From: Nitrospirota bacterium
GTDB lineage: Bacteria; Nitrospinota_A; UBA7883
Assembly: GCA_024275315.1 (NCBI GenBank)
Contig: JAJRZK010000058.1
Coordinates: forward strand, 1 to 64,000
DNA length: 64,000 bases
Direction of reading: 5' to 3'
Shown here piece by piece: positions 35,137 through 44,824 of this stretch. The notes under the pieces were generated by a model. The model ran no database searches. It was not told where the DNA came from and was given only the letters and a program-made list of their open reading frames with translations. Numbering within the stretch: position 1 is the first letter of the stretch; each line of letters opens with the position of its first letter. The position numbers were made by a program, and so were the translations under genes.

Positions 35137-36549
35137 TTGAAGTTTCTTTTTGCAATCCAGAATCCGGCTCACTTTATCAACTACAGAAATGTGGCCGAGC
35201 GTCTTCTGGCCGATGGTCATCAGGTGGTGTTTCACCTGGAGAAAATGGGCAAATCGTGGGTGAACCTGACCGACAAGCCACTTGCCGACCTGAGCCTGAA
35301 ATATCCGGATTCGTTTTCATACACGGATATTGTGCGAACGTCGGGCGTCACGCGCAAGGTGCTGTATACGAAGCGTGAAATCGTCAATTATGGCGGATAT
35401 CTTAAAAAGGAAAATCCCATATCCACCGCGGAGTTTCCCAAAAACCGGGCGGAAGGCAAAATACCTCCGAAAGCCCGGCGCTTGTTGCGGTTTCGTATCA
35501 TCTCCAAAGCCCTGTTCAGCCGTTTCGGGTGGTATGTCATGGACCTGCTGGAAAAAATATTCCGTCCGGACCGTGATGTAACCACCATGCTGGCAAGGCA
35601 AAAACCGGATATGGTAATAGCGTCGCCATATATTTTTCCCCATTCAGAGCAGATCGAATATATAAAAGCCTCCAACCGGATGAACATACCAACAGTTGTG
35701 GGTGTGGCAAGCTGGGATAATTTGACCACCAAGGGACTTTTTCAGGTTGAGCCGAATATGGTGATGGTCTGGAACCAGGCGCAGGTAAAAGAGCTCGAAC
35801 AGATTCATAAGATAGACCCGGCCAAGGTCATCACCACCGGGGCGCCATCGCTGGATATATGGTTTGATATGGAGCCGGACCTGGATTCCGGCCAGTTTCG
35901 TAAAAGTTGCGGCCTGGCCGGAAGCGGGCCTTTCATTACGTATCTTTGCTCGTCGAAAAGCATCACCAGGACGGAGGATGTTTTTATAGAAAACCTGTCG
36001 GCCCGCCTGAAAGCCAGGCTTGGGGAAGCCAGCCCGTCCATCCTGGTAAGGCCTCATCCGGAAAATATGGATATATGGCGGGGAAGGAGGATTGAAGGAG
36101 CGATAGTGTATCCCGCCAGCTATGACGAGTATTACTCCAGGGAGGCCAAAAAAGTGTTTTTCCATTCCCTCTACCATTGCTCATGCGTGGTTGGGCTGAA
36201 CACTACGGCTATAATAGAATCGGCCATCGTCGGCAAACCGATAGTTTCTATCAGTGATGAGTCTTTTGCCGATACCCACACGCAAAGCGCGCATTTTAAC
36301 CATCTTCTCTGCGCCGGGTTCATGGTAATGGCCGATGGCCTTGATGAGGCGGTGGACCGGATAGCGGAGGCTGTAGACGGCTCAGACGACCGCAGTGAGC
36401 AACGGAGCAGGTTCGTGGAGGATTTTGTCCGGCCTATGGGGATCGAGCGGTCAAGCTCGGCCATCATGGCGGGTTCATTGGTGGCGGCGGCTTCGGGGGA
36501 GAGCCCGGAGAGTATAAGGGCGGCGGCTTCCATGGGGGAGTTTTCATAG
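35137..36549 (+). CDS. GT-B-like glycosyl/glycerophosphotransferase (CDP-glycerol type)
   Basis: About 470 residues. The N-terminus LKFLFAIQNPAHFINYRNVAERLL looks like a Rossmann nucleotide-sugar fold; the middle has VGVASWDNLTTKGLF and VITTGAPSLDIWFD; the C-terminal half has ILVRPHPENMDIW and NTTAIIESAIVGKPIVSI. This is the pattern of CDP-glycerol glycerophosphotransferase and 2-epimerase-like GT-B proteins. Start unclear: TTG 35137 fits the fold, TTG 35101 extends it by 12 residues and overlaps the micro gene. Related to the protein at 56040-57440. Confidence 0.65.
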   Translation: MKFLFAIQNPAHFINYRNVAERLLADGHQVVFHLEKMGKSWVNLTDKPLADLSLKYPDSFSYTDIVRTSGVTRKVLYTKREIVNYGGYLKKENPISTAEFPKNRAEGKIPPKARRLLRFRIISKALFSRFGWYVMDLLEKIFRPDRDVTTMLARQKPDMVIASPYIFPHSEQIEYIKASNRMNIPTVVGVASWDNLTTKGLFQVEPNMVMVWNQAQVKELEQIHKIDPAKVITTGAPSLDIWFDMEPDLDSGQFRKSCGLAGSGPFITYLCSSKSITRTEDVFIENLSARLKARLGEASPSILVRPHPENMDIWRGRRIEGAIVYPASYDEYYSREAKKVFFHSLYHCSCVVGLNTTAIIESAIVGKPIVSISDESFADTHTQSAHFNHLLCAGFMVMADGLDEAVDRIAEAVDGSDDRSEQRSRFVEDFVRPMGIERSSSAIMAGSLVAAASGESPESIRAAASMGEFS

Positions 36550-36553
36550 TCCG

Positions 36554-38614
36554 ATGTGCGGTATAGCCGGGTTTATCGACACAAAAGCCTCGATGGCGAA
36601 CAACGCGCTCGAGGTCGTTGTCAACCGGATGGCCGGGGCCATAAACCACAGGGGGCCGGATGATAACGGGGTGTGGGTGGACCAGCGATTCGGTGTCGCG
36701 CTGGGGCACCGGCGTTTGTCGATAATCGATCTTTCCGACAAGGGGCGCCAGCCAATGGTGTCCCACAGCGGCAGGTATGTCATCATCTACAATGGCGAGA
36801 TATACAATTTCGGCCAAATGCGTAAAGAACTCGCCGACCGGGGTGAGAAAATCGCCTGGCGCGGCCATTCGGACACCGAGATACTGGTGGAATCGCTGGA
36901 CAGGATCGGGGTTGATCGTACATTGAAGCTGGCCAACGGCATGTTCGCTTTTGCAATGTGGGACCGGAAAGAAAAGAAGCTTATCCTGGCCCGTGACAGG
37001 CTTGGTAAAAAGCCGCTCTATTACGGTGTTATGGGTGACAGCTTTCTGTTCGCTTCGGAGTTGAAAGCGATTTGCCGCCATCCCTCATTTTCCGGAAGGA
37101 TAGACAGCACCGCTCTGGGATACCTTATGCGGCACAATTATATTCCTTCGCCATATTCCATATTCAAGGGTATCTGCAAGTTAAACCCGGGATGCTCGCT
37201 TGTATTGGGTCTGGATTCGGTTCGTAACAATGACGGGTTCCTGTCGTGGCGGGACAACGGGACACTACCCGCCACCGCCGGGCCGGAGCCTTTCGCCGGG
37301 CCGGAGCCTTTCGCCAGGCCGGAGCCTTTCTGGAGTGCGGAGCAGGTTATACAGGAGGGGGCGGCGAATATTCAAACCTGGGATGAACAGGAGGCGTCCG
37401 AACGGCTCGAGGCGCTGTTGCTGGACGCGGTAAAGTTGAGAATGGTGGCGGACGTTCCGCTTGGGGCGTTTTTGTCTGGCGGGGTGGATTCGTCTGTTGT
37501 CGTATCCCTGATGCAAAAACAGAGCTTGAACCCGGTGCGCACATATTCCATCGGATACCATGACGACCCCCGGAGCGAGGCCATATTGGCAAAGGAGATC
37601 GCCGGACGGCTGGGGACCGATCATACGGAGCTGTATATGACCCCCCGGGAAGTTATGGACGTTATACCGCTACTGCCACAACTATCCGACGAGCCGCTGG
37701 GGGACGTGGCCCTCATACCCACATACATTGTGTCCAAGCTTGCCCGACGCGATGTGAAGGTATGCCTTACAGGCGATGGAGGGGACGAGCTTTTCGCCGG
37801 TTATCCCCGCTATTTGTGGGCGCACTGGTACAGCGATGAGTGGCTGAAAAAAGTCGGGTGGATACCAAACCCCGCCCGCAAAATTATTTCCGGGTTAATA
37901 AACGTGGTCGGCGCGGAAAGACTCGGGAGTCTCCTTGGCGTGTTAAGGCCGGGGATGACCAGTCCGAAAGAGAAACTCGTCGAACTGGCGTACATGTTGC
38001 CCACCATCGAGCCGGAGGGAATATATCGCGACCTCAATTTCCATTGGGAGCATCCTCGCCAGGTTGTCAACGGATGGAAGGAGGGCCGAACGGTTTATAA
38101 CAACAGCCCAAGACGCAGTGTAACGCCCGATTATGTCCAGGGCATGGTCTCTTTCGACCTTTCCAGCCGTTTGCCGGATTCGTTGCTGGCCAAGGTGGAC
38201 CGGGTGACGATGGCTGTGAGCCTGGAGGCGCGTTGCCCCATTATAGATTATCGGCTGGTGGAGTTTTCCGCCAGGTTGCCTACGTCGCTGAAAATTCGTG
38301 AACGGATGGGCAAATATCTTTTGCGCAAGGTGTTGTATAAACATGTGTCCAAAGACCTGGTCCACAGGCCGAAGAAGGGGTTTTCCATGCCGATCAAGGT
38401 ATGGCTGAGGGGCGGATTGCGAGACTGGGCCGAAGCCCTGCTAGACGAGCGAAGATTAAAAGAGGAAGGTTATTTTAACCCCGCGCCGATCAGGAAAAAG
38501 CTTGAAGAGCATATGTCGGGGAAAAGGGATTGGCATTACCATTTGTGGGACGCGCTGATGTTCCAGGCGTGGCTCGAAGGGGTGACCGAGGCTTCTTCGG
38601 TTATTAACGATTGA
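36554..38614 (+). CDS. asnB: Asparagine synthase (glutamine-hydrolysing)
   Basis: 686-residue class II glutamine amidotransferase and ATP-dependent amide synthase. Cys2 of MCGIAGFID is the glutaminase nucleophile; NHRGPDDNGVW, IYNGEIYNF and SDTEILVE follow. The synthetase domain has the PPi loop FLSGGVDSSVV (308-313) and CLTGDGGDELFAGY. A three-fold 18-base tandem repeat inserts AGPEPF units at about 242-259, just before the synthetase domain. In polysaccharide loci these enzymes may amidate uronic acids rather than make free Asn. Four bases from the upstream GT-B gene. Confidence 0.92.
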   Translation: MCGIAGFIDTKASMANNALEVVVNRMAGAINHRGPDDNGVWVDQRFGVALGHRRLSIIDLSDKGRQPMVSHSGRYVIIYNGEIYNFGQMRKELADRGEKIAWRGHSDTEILVESLDRIGVDRTLKLANGMFAFAMWDRKEKKLILARDRLGKKPLYYGVMGDSFLFASELKAICRHPSFSGRIDSTALGYLMRHNYIPSPYSIFKGICKLNPGCSLVLGLDSVRNNDGFLSWRDNGTLPATAGPEPFAGPEPFARPEPFWSAEQVIQEGAANIQTWDEQEASERLEALLLDAVKLRMVADVPLGAFLSGGVDSSVVVSLMQKQSLNPVRTYSIGYHDDPRSEAILAKEIAGRLGTDHTELYMTPREVMDVIPLLPQLSDEPLGDVALIPTYIVSKLARRDVKVCLTGDGGDELFAGYPRYLWAHWYSDEWLKKVGWIPNPARKIISGLINVVGAERLGSLLGVLRPGMTSPKEKLVELAYMLPTIEPEGIYRDLNFHWEHPRQVVNGWKEGRTVYNNSPRRSVTPDYVQGMVSFDLSSRLPDSLLAKVDRVTMAVSLEARCPIIDYRLVEFSARLPTSLKIRERMGKYLLRKVLYKHVSKDLVHRPKKGFSMPIKVWLRGGLRDWAEALLDERRLKEEGYFNPAPIRKKLEEHMSGKRDWHYHLWDALMFQAWLEGVTEASSVIND
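37277..37330 (+). repeat. Three in-frame 18-bp tandem repeats in asnB
   Basis: The unit GCCGGGCCGGAGCCTTTC occurs at 37277-37294 and 37295-37312 exactly, and at 37313-37330 with one change (GCCAGG). It encodes AGPEPF-AGPEPF-ARPEPF in the linker between the glutaminase and synthetase domains. A length change by whole units would keep the frame, so copy number could vary between strains. Confidence 0.9.
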
Positions 38615-38701
38615 CTGATTTCCCCTGTTCACCGAAAATAGTCCGCTTGTTTGCCAGGGTTCTGACAATCAGTTTGATATGAGATTGCAAAGGTGTGTTC
38701 A

Positions 38702-39703
38702 ATGAAAAACTTTCTTGCGACGGTTTTGACCATTTTCATCACGGTCATCGTCTGTGTCGGGATGTTAGAAGCGGTAATACGGATCATGTATTCGCAAAAG
38801 CTCGACTATCAGGTGGAGATGAGCCGGTACGCCGGATCGCTTAAAAGGGATTCTGCAAACTACGATATCGGTCACGAACACCGGCCGAACAAAAAGGCTC
38901 ACCTGATGGGTGTCGATGTCACCATCAACTCCCACGGGTTCAGGGACAAGGAGTATCCTGTCGAAAAACCGCAGGGGGTGTACAGGGTCATGTTGCTGGG
39001 TGATTCCCTGACGTTTGGCTGGGGCGCGAAGCAGGACCGGATTTTTGCGGTGGAACTGGAGCGAAAACTGGACAAGTATTTCAAAACCGCCGGAAAGAAT
39101 ATGAAGGTGCAGGTCATAAACACCGGTGTGGGTAATTACAACACCGATCAGGAAGTGTCATTTTACGAGTACAGGGGCAGGAAGTTTAAGCCGGATATGG
39201 TTATCCTGAACTACTTCATCAACGACGCGGAGCCGACCCCCAGGCAGAAATCGCCGTTGATAATTAAATATTCGTATTTCGCCATGTGGCTGTGGGGCAG
39301 GATTGACACGTTCAAAAGAAAATATTTTTCGAACGAGGACTATTCCAGCTATTACAACAACCTGTACGATGATAGCAGGCCAGGATGGCAAAAAACCAGG
39401 GAGGCCATAAAGAGGCTCGTGGAAGCTTCGAAACGGGATGGGTTCACGTTGGCGCTGGTTATGTTGCCGGAGCTGCACGCGGTGGGAGAGACATACGGGT
39501 TTCAGGATATCAACGACAAGGTACGGGCCGCGGCCATAGAGGCGGGCGTTGAGAATATATTGGACCTTGCCATGCGTTTTAAGCGGGAAGCCCCGGAATC
39601 GCTCTGGGTCAGCCCGGACGACGCCCACCCGAACGAAAAAGCCCATGCGATCATAGCGCAGGGAATATATGACTATGTGACAAGCAGGGAGATAATAAAA
39701 TGA
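38702..39703 (+). CDS. SGNH hydrolase-like protein, membrane-anchored
   Basis: 333 residues from ATG 38702 (AAAGG about nine bases upstream). An N-terminal membrane anchor (FLATVLTIFITVIVCVGML) is followed by INSHGFRDKEYP, block I MLLGDSLTFGWGA with the nucleophile Ser, TGVGNYNTDQEV, ILNYFINDAE (block III Asn) and the C-terminal SPDDAHPNEKAH with Asp and His. All catalytic elements are present, and the enzyme would act outside the inner membrane, possibly as esterase or O-acyltransferase on the glycan. Its stop overlaps the next micro gene (ATGA). Confidence 0.75.
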   Translation: MKNFLATVLTIFITVIVCVGMLEAVIRIMYSQKLDYQVEMSRYAGSLKRDSANYDIGHEHRPNKKAHLMGVDVTINSHGFRDKEYPVEKPQGVYRVMLLGDSLTFGWGAKQDRIFAVELERKLDKYFKTAGKNMKVQVINTGVGNYNTDQEVSFYEYRGRKFKPDMVILNYFINDAEPTPRQKSPLIIKYSYFAMWLWGRIDTFKRKYFSNEDYSSYYNNLYDDSRPGWQKTREAIKRLVEASKRDGFTLALVMLPELHAVGETYGFQDINDKVRAAAIEAGVENILDLAMRFKREAPESLWVSPDDAHPNEKAHAIIAQGIYDYVTSREIIK

Positions 39704-39870
39704 CGGAAGCAGGGAAAAACGGGAATTCAGACGGCTCTATGGGACAGATGATAAAAAAGCGCGTTAAACTTGTGATCATAACGTTTGTGGTAGTGATCCT
39801 CATGGCGCTTATTCTCATGCTTTCCACCGAGGATGTTTCTATAGCTCCGTTTGTTTACGCTATTTTCTAG
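39700..39870 (+). CDS. DUF5989-like micro membrane protein
   Basis: 56 residues from ATG 39700, overlapping the SGNH stop. Polar N-terminus, basic IKKRVKLV, one helix (IITFVVVILMALILML) and tail VSIAPFVYAIF. The tail closely parallels LAPFIYTLF of the DUF5989 protein at 17018-17176, and size and topology agree, so I consider it a divergent member. It lies between two SGNH genes. Confidence 0.6.
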   Translation: MTEAGKNGNSDGSMGQMIKKRVKLVIITFVVVILMALILMLSTEDVSIAPFVYAIF

Positions 39871-39901
39871 CGAATCCCGGGGATCGAACCAAAAATCGCC
39901 A

Positions 39902-41248
39902 ATGGCGCGCAAATTATTCAAAAGATTGCTTGGAGACTTCCTGGTAGTTGGCGTATGCGCTATCGTGTTTATATTGGCGGCGGAGGTGGCGCTTCGCCAT
40001 ACATCTTACAGACGGTATATCATCACCACCAGCGAATCGGTCAAAGGGCTTTTCACGCCAGACCCGGTGGCCGGGTTTGACATGGCCCCGAACCTGCCCC
40101 CGACAACGCTCGACACCACCGACGTGTCCTACGAGGTATGGTCTAACGAGCTGGGATGCTATGACTGGCCGTACAGGGGCGAGAAAGATTTTATCCTCGT
40201 GATCGGCGACAGCCAGTCGCAGTGGTATGCGCCGTTAAAAGACAAGTGGGTCACCGTGGTCGAGCGGGAACTTGGCGTCAGGGTGGTTAAGTGCGCCGTG
40301 GACGGATATGGCCTGAAAGGGGAGATAAACAAAGCCAGGAAAATAATGGACAAGCTTCCATACCCGCCGAAGCTGGTCATGCTGGGGTACACGGTCAACG
40401 AGGTGCGCGACGACCATGTGTTTCCCATGATGACTGTTATCGACGGGTACCGGGTGGTGATAAAACGGATCGAGGATGAAACCACCGGTAAAGTCGCACG
40501 ACGTGACGACCTGGACAGGATGAAACAAGAGGTGGCTACATACGAAAAGCTCTGCTCCAGGGAACCGGCTGTGTCGGTGGCTGATTACGTGAAAAGGAGG
40601 GCGTCCTGTTTACTTTCCCGTCATTCGATTTTTTATAATATGGCCAAAGACCCTGCGAGGAGGTTTTTTGCGAGGGTAAAAGACGCTCTTCAAACAAGGG
40701 GGTATATCACCAACAAAACCCCTGACGCCGCCCAACGGCCGTCTGGGCCGAAACATAGGGCGATAGGTTGTAATATCTGGTACACTCCACCAGCCAGATA
40801 TCCATGGATTTCCAAAGCGTGGGATGAACAGTCGGAGCTTTTTCGGAAGTTGAACAACATGGTGAAAAATCGTGGTTCAGCTCTGTTTGCCGTGATGATA
40901 GTGGAAAACGAGCAGGTATACTCCTTTTTTCCAAGAGGGGCGGGGTGCGATATCGAGATTCCGAACAGGATGTTCCGGAAAATCTGTGAAAACCAGCGAA
41001 TACCCCACTTTGACCTGCTGGACGATTTTCGGAGTTACGCGAACCAGACACCAAGACCGCACCTGGACCCTGACAAGGATTTTTACTGGAGATATGACGG
41101 TCACTGGAATGTCATCGGCAACCAGCTTGCTGGATATCTTGTGGCCAGGCATATGCTGGAAAATGGCCTGGTCGACGTGGAAAACAGGGACGAGAAGCTT
41201 CAGCGGATCAACAGTCGGTTGCAATCGTTCAATGCGGAGCTGAACTGA
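39902..41248 (+). CDS. SGNH hydrolase-like protein, membrane-anchored
   Basis: About 448 residues from ATG 39902. N-terminal anchor (FLVVGVCAIVFILAAEV), block I LVIGDSQSQWYAP, a VMLGYTVNEVRDD block III-like segment with Asn, and C-terminal YWRYDGHWNVIGN with Asp and His. The triad is present, but the inserted middle (about 200-330) is long. The upstream DUF5989-like gene ends 31 bases before. Ribosome-binding site weak; an earlier start at 39851 is possible. Confidence 0.7.
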   Translation: MARKLFKRLLGDFLVVGVCAIVFILAAEVALRHTSYRRYIITTSESVKGLFTPDPVAGFDMAPNLPPTTLDTTDVSYEVWSNELGCYDWPYRGEKDFILVIGDSQSQWYAPLKDKWVTVVERELGVRVVKCAVDGYGLKGEINKARKIMDKLPYPPKLVMLGYTVNEVRDDHVFPMMTVIDGYRVVIKRIEDETTGKVARRDDLDRMKQEVATYEKLCSREPAVSVADYVKRRASCLLSRHSIFYNMAKDPARRFFARVKDALQTRGYITNKTPDAAQRPSGPKHRAIGCNIWYTPPARYPWISKAWDEQSELFRKLNNMVKNRGSALFAVMIVENEQVYSFFPRGAGCDIEIPNRMFRKICENQRIPHFDLLDDFRSYANQTPRPHLDPDKDFYWRYDGHWNVIGNQLAGYLVARHMLENGLVDVENRDEKLQRINSRLQSFNAELN

Positions 41249-41326
41249 AATAAAACGATATTGGCGGAAAAGGGCCTGTCGCATCTGTATCCGCCATCCT
41301 AATAACACTGCTGAACAGGATTCCAA

Positions 41327-43765
41327 ATGGCATTAAGACAGACTGTCGTCGCGGTCTTATTTTTCTTTTCGGGGTTGACCTCCCTGATTTACGAAATAGT
41401 CTGGCAAAAGCGTATCATGACCGAGCTCGGGTCTGACATATACGCCACCAGCATGACTTTGAGCGCATTTATGCTGGGCCTGGCCCTAGGCAGTTTCACA
41501 GCGGGCCGGTTTGCAGACATGATGAAGCGCCGCGTGCTGGCGTACGGGGCGCTGGAACTTCTCATCGGCGTATACGCGATTAATTTTCCAAAACTGCTTG
41601 CGGTGTCGGAAACATTCCTGAAAGGTTTCTACCTCGACCATTTCCTATCCGAGCCTCTCTTGTACTGGTCAGTGAAGTTCGGCCTTATCTTTATGATCCT
41701 TGTGGTCCCCAGCACCCTGATGGGGGCCACTTTGCCCCTTATAGTGGCCGAATTCACCGAGCGGGACAACAAAGTGGGCGAGGCGGTGTCTCTTTATTAT
41801 TCGCTTAACACCATAGGCGCGTTCTTTGGCGTGCTTTTTTCCGGGTTCGTGCTGATATACGCTTTTGGCTTATCCACGACCACGTGGATCGCGGCGTCGT
41901 GTAATTTCGCCATTGCCGCGGCGGCGCTGTGGATCGGGTCGCGGGCCGGGCAAAGCGCCGCCACCGCATCGCGGGAAAATGAACCCGCTGACGCTGTGAC
42001 CGCCGCCATCTATACACCCAGGACCGCCACCATCGCGATCGCCACCATATTCATCGTTGGTTTCTGCGTTTTGGCCATGGAGGTTGTGTGGACAAGGATG
42101 CTGGTGCAGTACTTTTCCGCGACTGTATACTCGTTTTCCATCATGTTGCTGTTTGTGCTGGTGGGGATATGGAGCGGCGCGCGTAAAATCAGGGCGCACG
42201 CCGATTCCGCCGTGGACCTGTTCTCGCAATACACAAACGCGATAACGGGTATGGGGGTATACGTGGCTTTTACCGCATTGCTGTTTTACGCGTTCCCCAA
42301 TGTGTACCGGAACCTGGTGTTCATCATGACAGGTGTCATGAAAAGATCGCCTGAATACTGGATGGCGATCACCACCATAGGCAAGACCGTCACCGCGGGA
42401 TTTTTTATATTTGTCCCGTGCTATCTTTCCGGGATGGTGTTTCCCATGGCCGTACGGTTGTACACCGACAGCGCGCGTCATGTGGGCGGCTCGATCAGCT
42501 CTATATACGTTTCAAACACCATAGGGTCCGTGCTGGGTCCGCTGGTGGCGTCATTCATACTGGCGCCGACGCTGGGGATACGGGGGTCCATGCTCTTTAT
42601 GGCGTTTGTTCTTGTGGCGACAGGCGCTTTGGCCTCTTATTCCCGGAAAAGGTCGCCGGGGAAAACACAGGGAGCCGCCATTTTCGCGACGGCGCTCATC
42701 ATGGTTGTCGCGGCCTTTATCCCCAAAAGCATCATAGCCAACTACACCAAGGCGTCCAGGGGGACCGAGGTGGTGTACAGCCGCGAAGGCATATACCAGA
42801 CTATCACCATTCTCAAAAGCGCCAAGGGGCACACCATCTTCATGATAGACGGCAACGTGGAGGCGGACAACTCCTACCTGCAACTGCGCCATTTTGTTCT
42901 GAAATCCCATTTTGCCACACTGATACACCATGATCCCGAAAACGTCCTGGTCATTGGCCTGGGGCTTGGCCTTACGACCAGCTATTTGAGCAACTACGCG
43001 CTGGTGAAAAACATCGACGTGGTTGAGCTCTCCCCGGAAGTGGCGCTGGCCCACAAGCATATCGGTTATGTCAACGGGGATGTGCTGAACAACAAAAAGG
43101 TGAACCTTGTCGTAGACGATGGCAGAAACTATCTTTCATCGTCGGGAAAGAAATACGACGTGATAACCATCGACCCGATCCACCCGAGAATATCAGGTGT
43201 GGGCACTTTGTACACCAAGCAGTTTTATGAATTGGTAAAAGACCGTCTGTCGGATGACGGGGTTTTCATCCAGTGGATGCCGTCATACCATATGGCCCCG
43301 GGATCGTTCAAGACCGCGGCGAACACGTTTGTAAATGTCTTTGACAGCGCCGTGTTCCTGTATGTAAAAGGCCATTTTCTGCTGGTCAGCAAGAAAGGTG
43401 AATGGAACATCGACTATAAGAGTATCAGGGACAATTTTCACCTGGCGGCGAAAGACCTGGAATTAATAGATATCCATTCTCCGGAGGAGATGATATCCCT
43501 GGTCGCCATGACCCCCGATATGACACACAAATATCTTGAGGGGTTTGAAAGAGTCAACACGGACGATAATCTCTGGCTGGAATATCATGTGCCGGGAGAT
43601 TATCTTTACGATATAAAATCGGTCGTTAAACCCGCTTTCCGGTTTTGGGGGCTCAACCCGGAGTTTATCCGCAACGCAAGCAAGGCAGAGCTTGAAGCTG
43701 TCATGCGCGCCTGGAGGAAAAGAAAGAGCCAGGTGATTCCGGAGCTTGAAAAACCAGAGCGATAG
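41327..43765 (+). CDS. Fused MFS-like membrane domain and spermidine synthase-like domain
   Basis: 812 residues. About twelve membrane helices in residues 1-450 (GLTSLIYEIVWQKRIM start and LSAFMLGLALGSFTAGR) are followed by a Rossmann methyltransferase-like domain with spermidine-synthase features (ITILKSAKGHTIFMIDG, VLVIGLGLGLTTSYL about 540-554, VVDDGRNYL about 594-602). Such fusions are common in Planctomycetes and deltaproteobacteria and are annotated as polyamine aminopropyltransferases, but substrate is unproven. A hairpin (41262-41268 / 41290-41296) lies in the upstream gap. It is the only such gene inside a run of SGNH genes. Confidence 0.85.
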   Translation: MALRQTVVAVLFFFSGLTSLIYEIVWQKRIMTELGSDIYATSMTLSAFMLGLALGSFTAGRFADMMKRRVLAYGALELLIGVYAINFPKLLAVSETFLKGFYLDHFLSEPLLYWSVKFGLIFMILVVPSTLMGATLPLIVAEFTERDNKVGEAVSLYYSLNTIGAFFGVLFSGFVLIYAFGLSTTTWIAASCNFAIAAAALWIGSRAGQSAATASRENEPADAVTAAIYTPRTATIAIATIFIVGFCVLAMEVVWTRMLVQYFSATVYSFSIMLLFVLVGIWSGARKIRAHADSAVDLFSQYTNAITGMGVYVAFTALLFYAFPNVYRNLVFIMTGVMKRSPEYWMAITTIGKTVTAGFFIFVPCYLSGMVFPMAVRLYTDSARHVGGSISSIYVSNTIGSVLGPLVASFILAPTLGIRGSMLFMAFVLVATGALASYSRKRSPGKTQGAAIFATALIMVVAAFIPKSIIANYTKASRGTEVVYSREGIYQTITILKSAKGHTIFMIDGNVEADNSYLQLRHFVLKSHFATLIHHDPENVLVIGLGLGLTTSYLSNYALVKNIDVVELSPEVALAHKHIGYVNGDVLNNKKVNLVVDDGRNYLSSSGKKYDVITIDPIHPRISGVGTLYTKQFYELVKDRLSDDGVFIQWMPSYHMAPGSFKTAANTFVNVFDSAVFLYVKGHFLLVSKKGEWNIDYKSIRDNFHLAAKDLELIDIHSPEEMISLVAMTPDMTHKYLEGFERVNTDDNLWLEYHVPGDYLYDIKSVVKPAFRFWGLNPEFIRNASKAELEAVMRAWRKRKSQVIPELEKPER

Positions 43766-43797
43766 ACGCGCGACAACGCGGTTGGCAATTTTTTTTC

Positions 43798-44799
43798 ATG
43801 CGAAACATCAGGCACAGGAACATTTTCCGGTATCATCCCCGTTACGGATTTACGTTTCGGAAGAATCTGTATGTGCGCGTTGCGTGCAATGAGCCGGGTA
43901 ACGTTTTTGAAAAGACGTCATACGTCATACAAACGAACTCCGCCGGGTTCAGATGTGAACATGAGCCGGGTGTGGAATGCGGCGAGACGATAAAAGTGTT
44001 GTTTATCGGTTGTTCCTTTACCGCGGGTGACGGAGTGTCCAACAAGCGCAGGTTTACCGACCTGCTGGAAAAAAAGGATCGGAGCCTGAAGATCCACAAC
44101 TGCGCGCTGAGCGCCACCGGCTCCGATCAGCAATATCTGGTTCATCGGGATATGGGACCTGTGATAGACCCTGATGTTCTGGTCGTTTCCCCATACGCCG
44201 GATGCCTTGGCCGAAACCTGTTTCCGCACAAAATCAGCTACGATAATTTTAGCGGTGGTTTGACACGCCAGCCGAAACCGTTTTTTACCATAGATGAAAA
44301 TGATCGGCTCACGTTGCAGAATATCCCGGTTCCAAAGGTTACACTCGAATCCGGTAACAACAAATCCGCATCAAGGGAAAACACAGGATTAATCGGGCGT
44401 ACAATTGGAAGGGGGGCGGATAAAATCAAGGGCGCTTTGGCGGGTTTGCTGTCAAAACCCTCCGCGGCGCTGGCCAGCTATGAAGACGAGAAAAGCAAGG
44501 GATATCGATTGATGCGCCGTATCCTGGAAATGACCGTTAACGAATCAAACGCCAGTATAAAAATCCTGTTACCCCTGCCGCACAAGGAGAGCCTTGACGC
44601 AGGCGCGCGACCCGATTATCTTCCCCTGTTCGAACGTGTGGCCTCTGACACCGGCGCGAAGTTGTGGGATGTTTCCGAGCGACTGCTGAAACTGCCGCCC
44701 GGTTCCATCCCCGGTCTTTTTCTTTCGGACGGACATTACGGCGAGGCCGGTCATGGCGCCGTGGCCGATTTTCTTGTTAGAAAATTTTCTGAAATTTAA
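43798..44799 (+). CDS. SGNH hydrolase-like protein with Cys in block I
   Basis: 333 residues, no clear signal peptide. RYHPRYGFTFRKNL, IQTNSAGFRCE, block I LFIGCSFTAGDGV, where Cys replaces the usual Asp before Ser, and a C-terminal FLSDGHYGEAGHG with the catalytic Asp and His. Block III is weak. It precedes the second carbamoyltransferase by 25 bases. Function as for the others: probably acts on ester groups, or is a binding-only relative. Confidence 0.65.
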   Translation: MRNIRHRNIFRYHPRYGFTFRKNLYVRVACNEPGNVFEKTSYVIQTNSAGFRCEHEPGVECGETIKVLFIGCSFTAGDGVSNKRRFTDLLEKKDRSLKIHNCALSATGSDQQYLVHRDMGPVIDPDVLVVSPYAGCLGRNLFPHKISYDNFSGGLTRQPKPFFTIDENDRLTLQNIPVPKVTLESGNNKSASRENTGLIGRTIGRGADKIKGALAGLLSKPSAALASYEDEKSKGYRLMRRILEMTVNESNASIKILLPLPHKESLDAGARPDYLPLFERVASDTGAKLWDVSERLLKLPPGSIPGLFLSDGHYGEAGHGAVADFLVRKFSEI

Positions 44800-44824
44800 A
44801 GCGCATATTATACATTCCGGTAAA

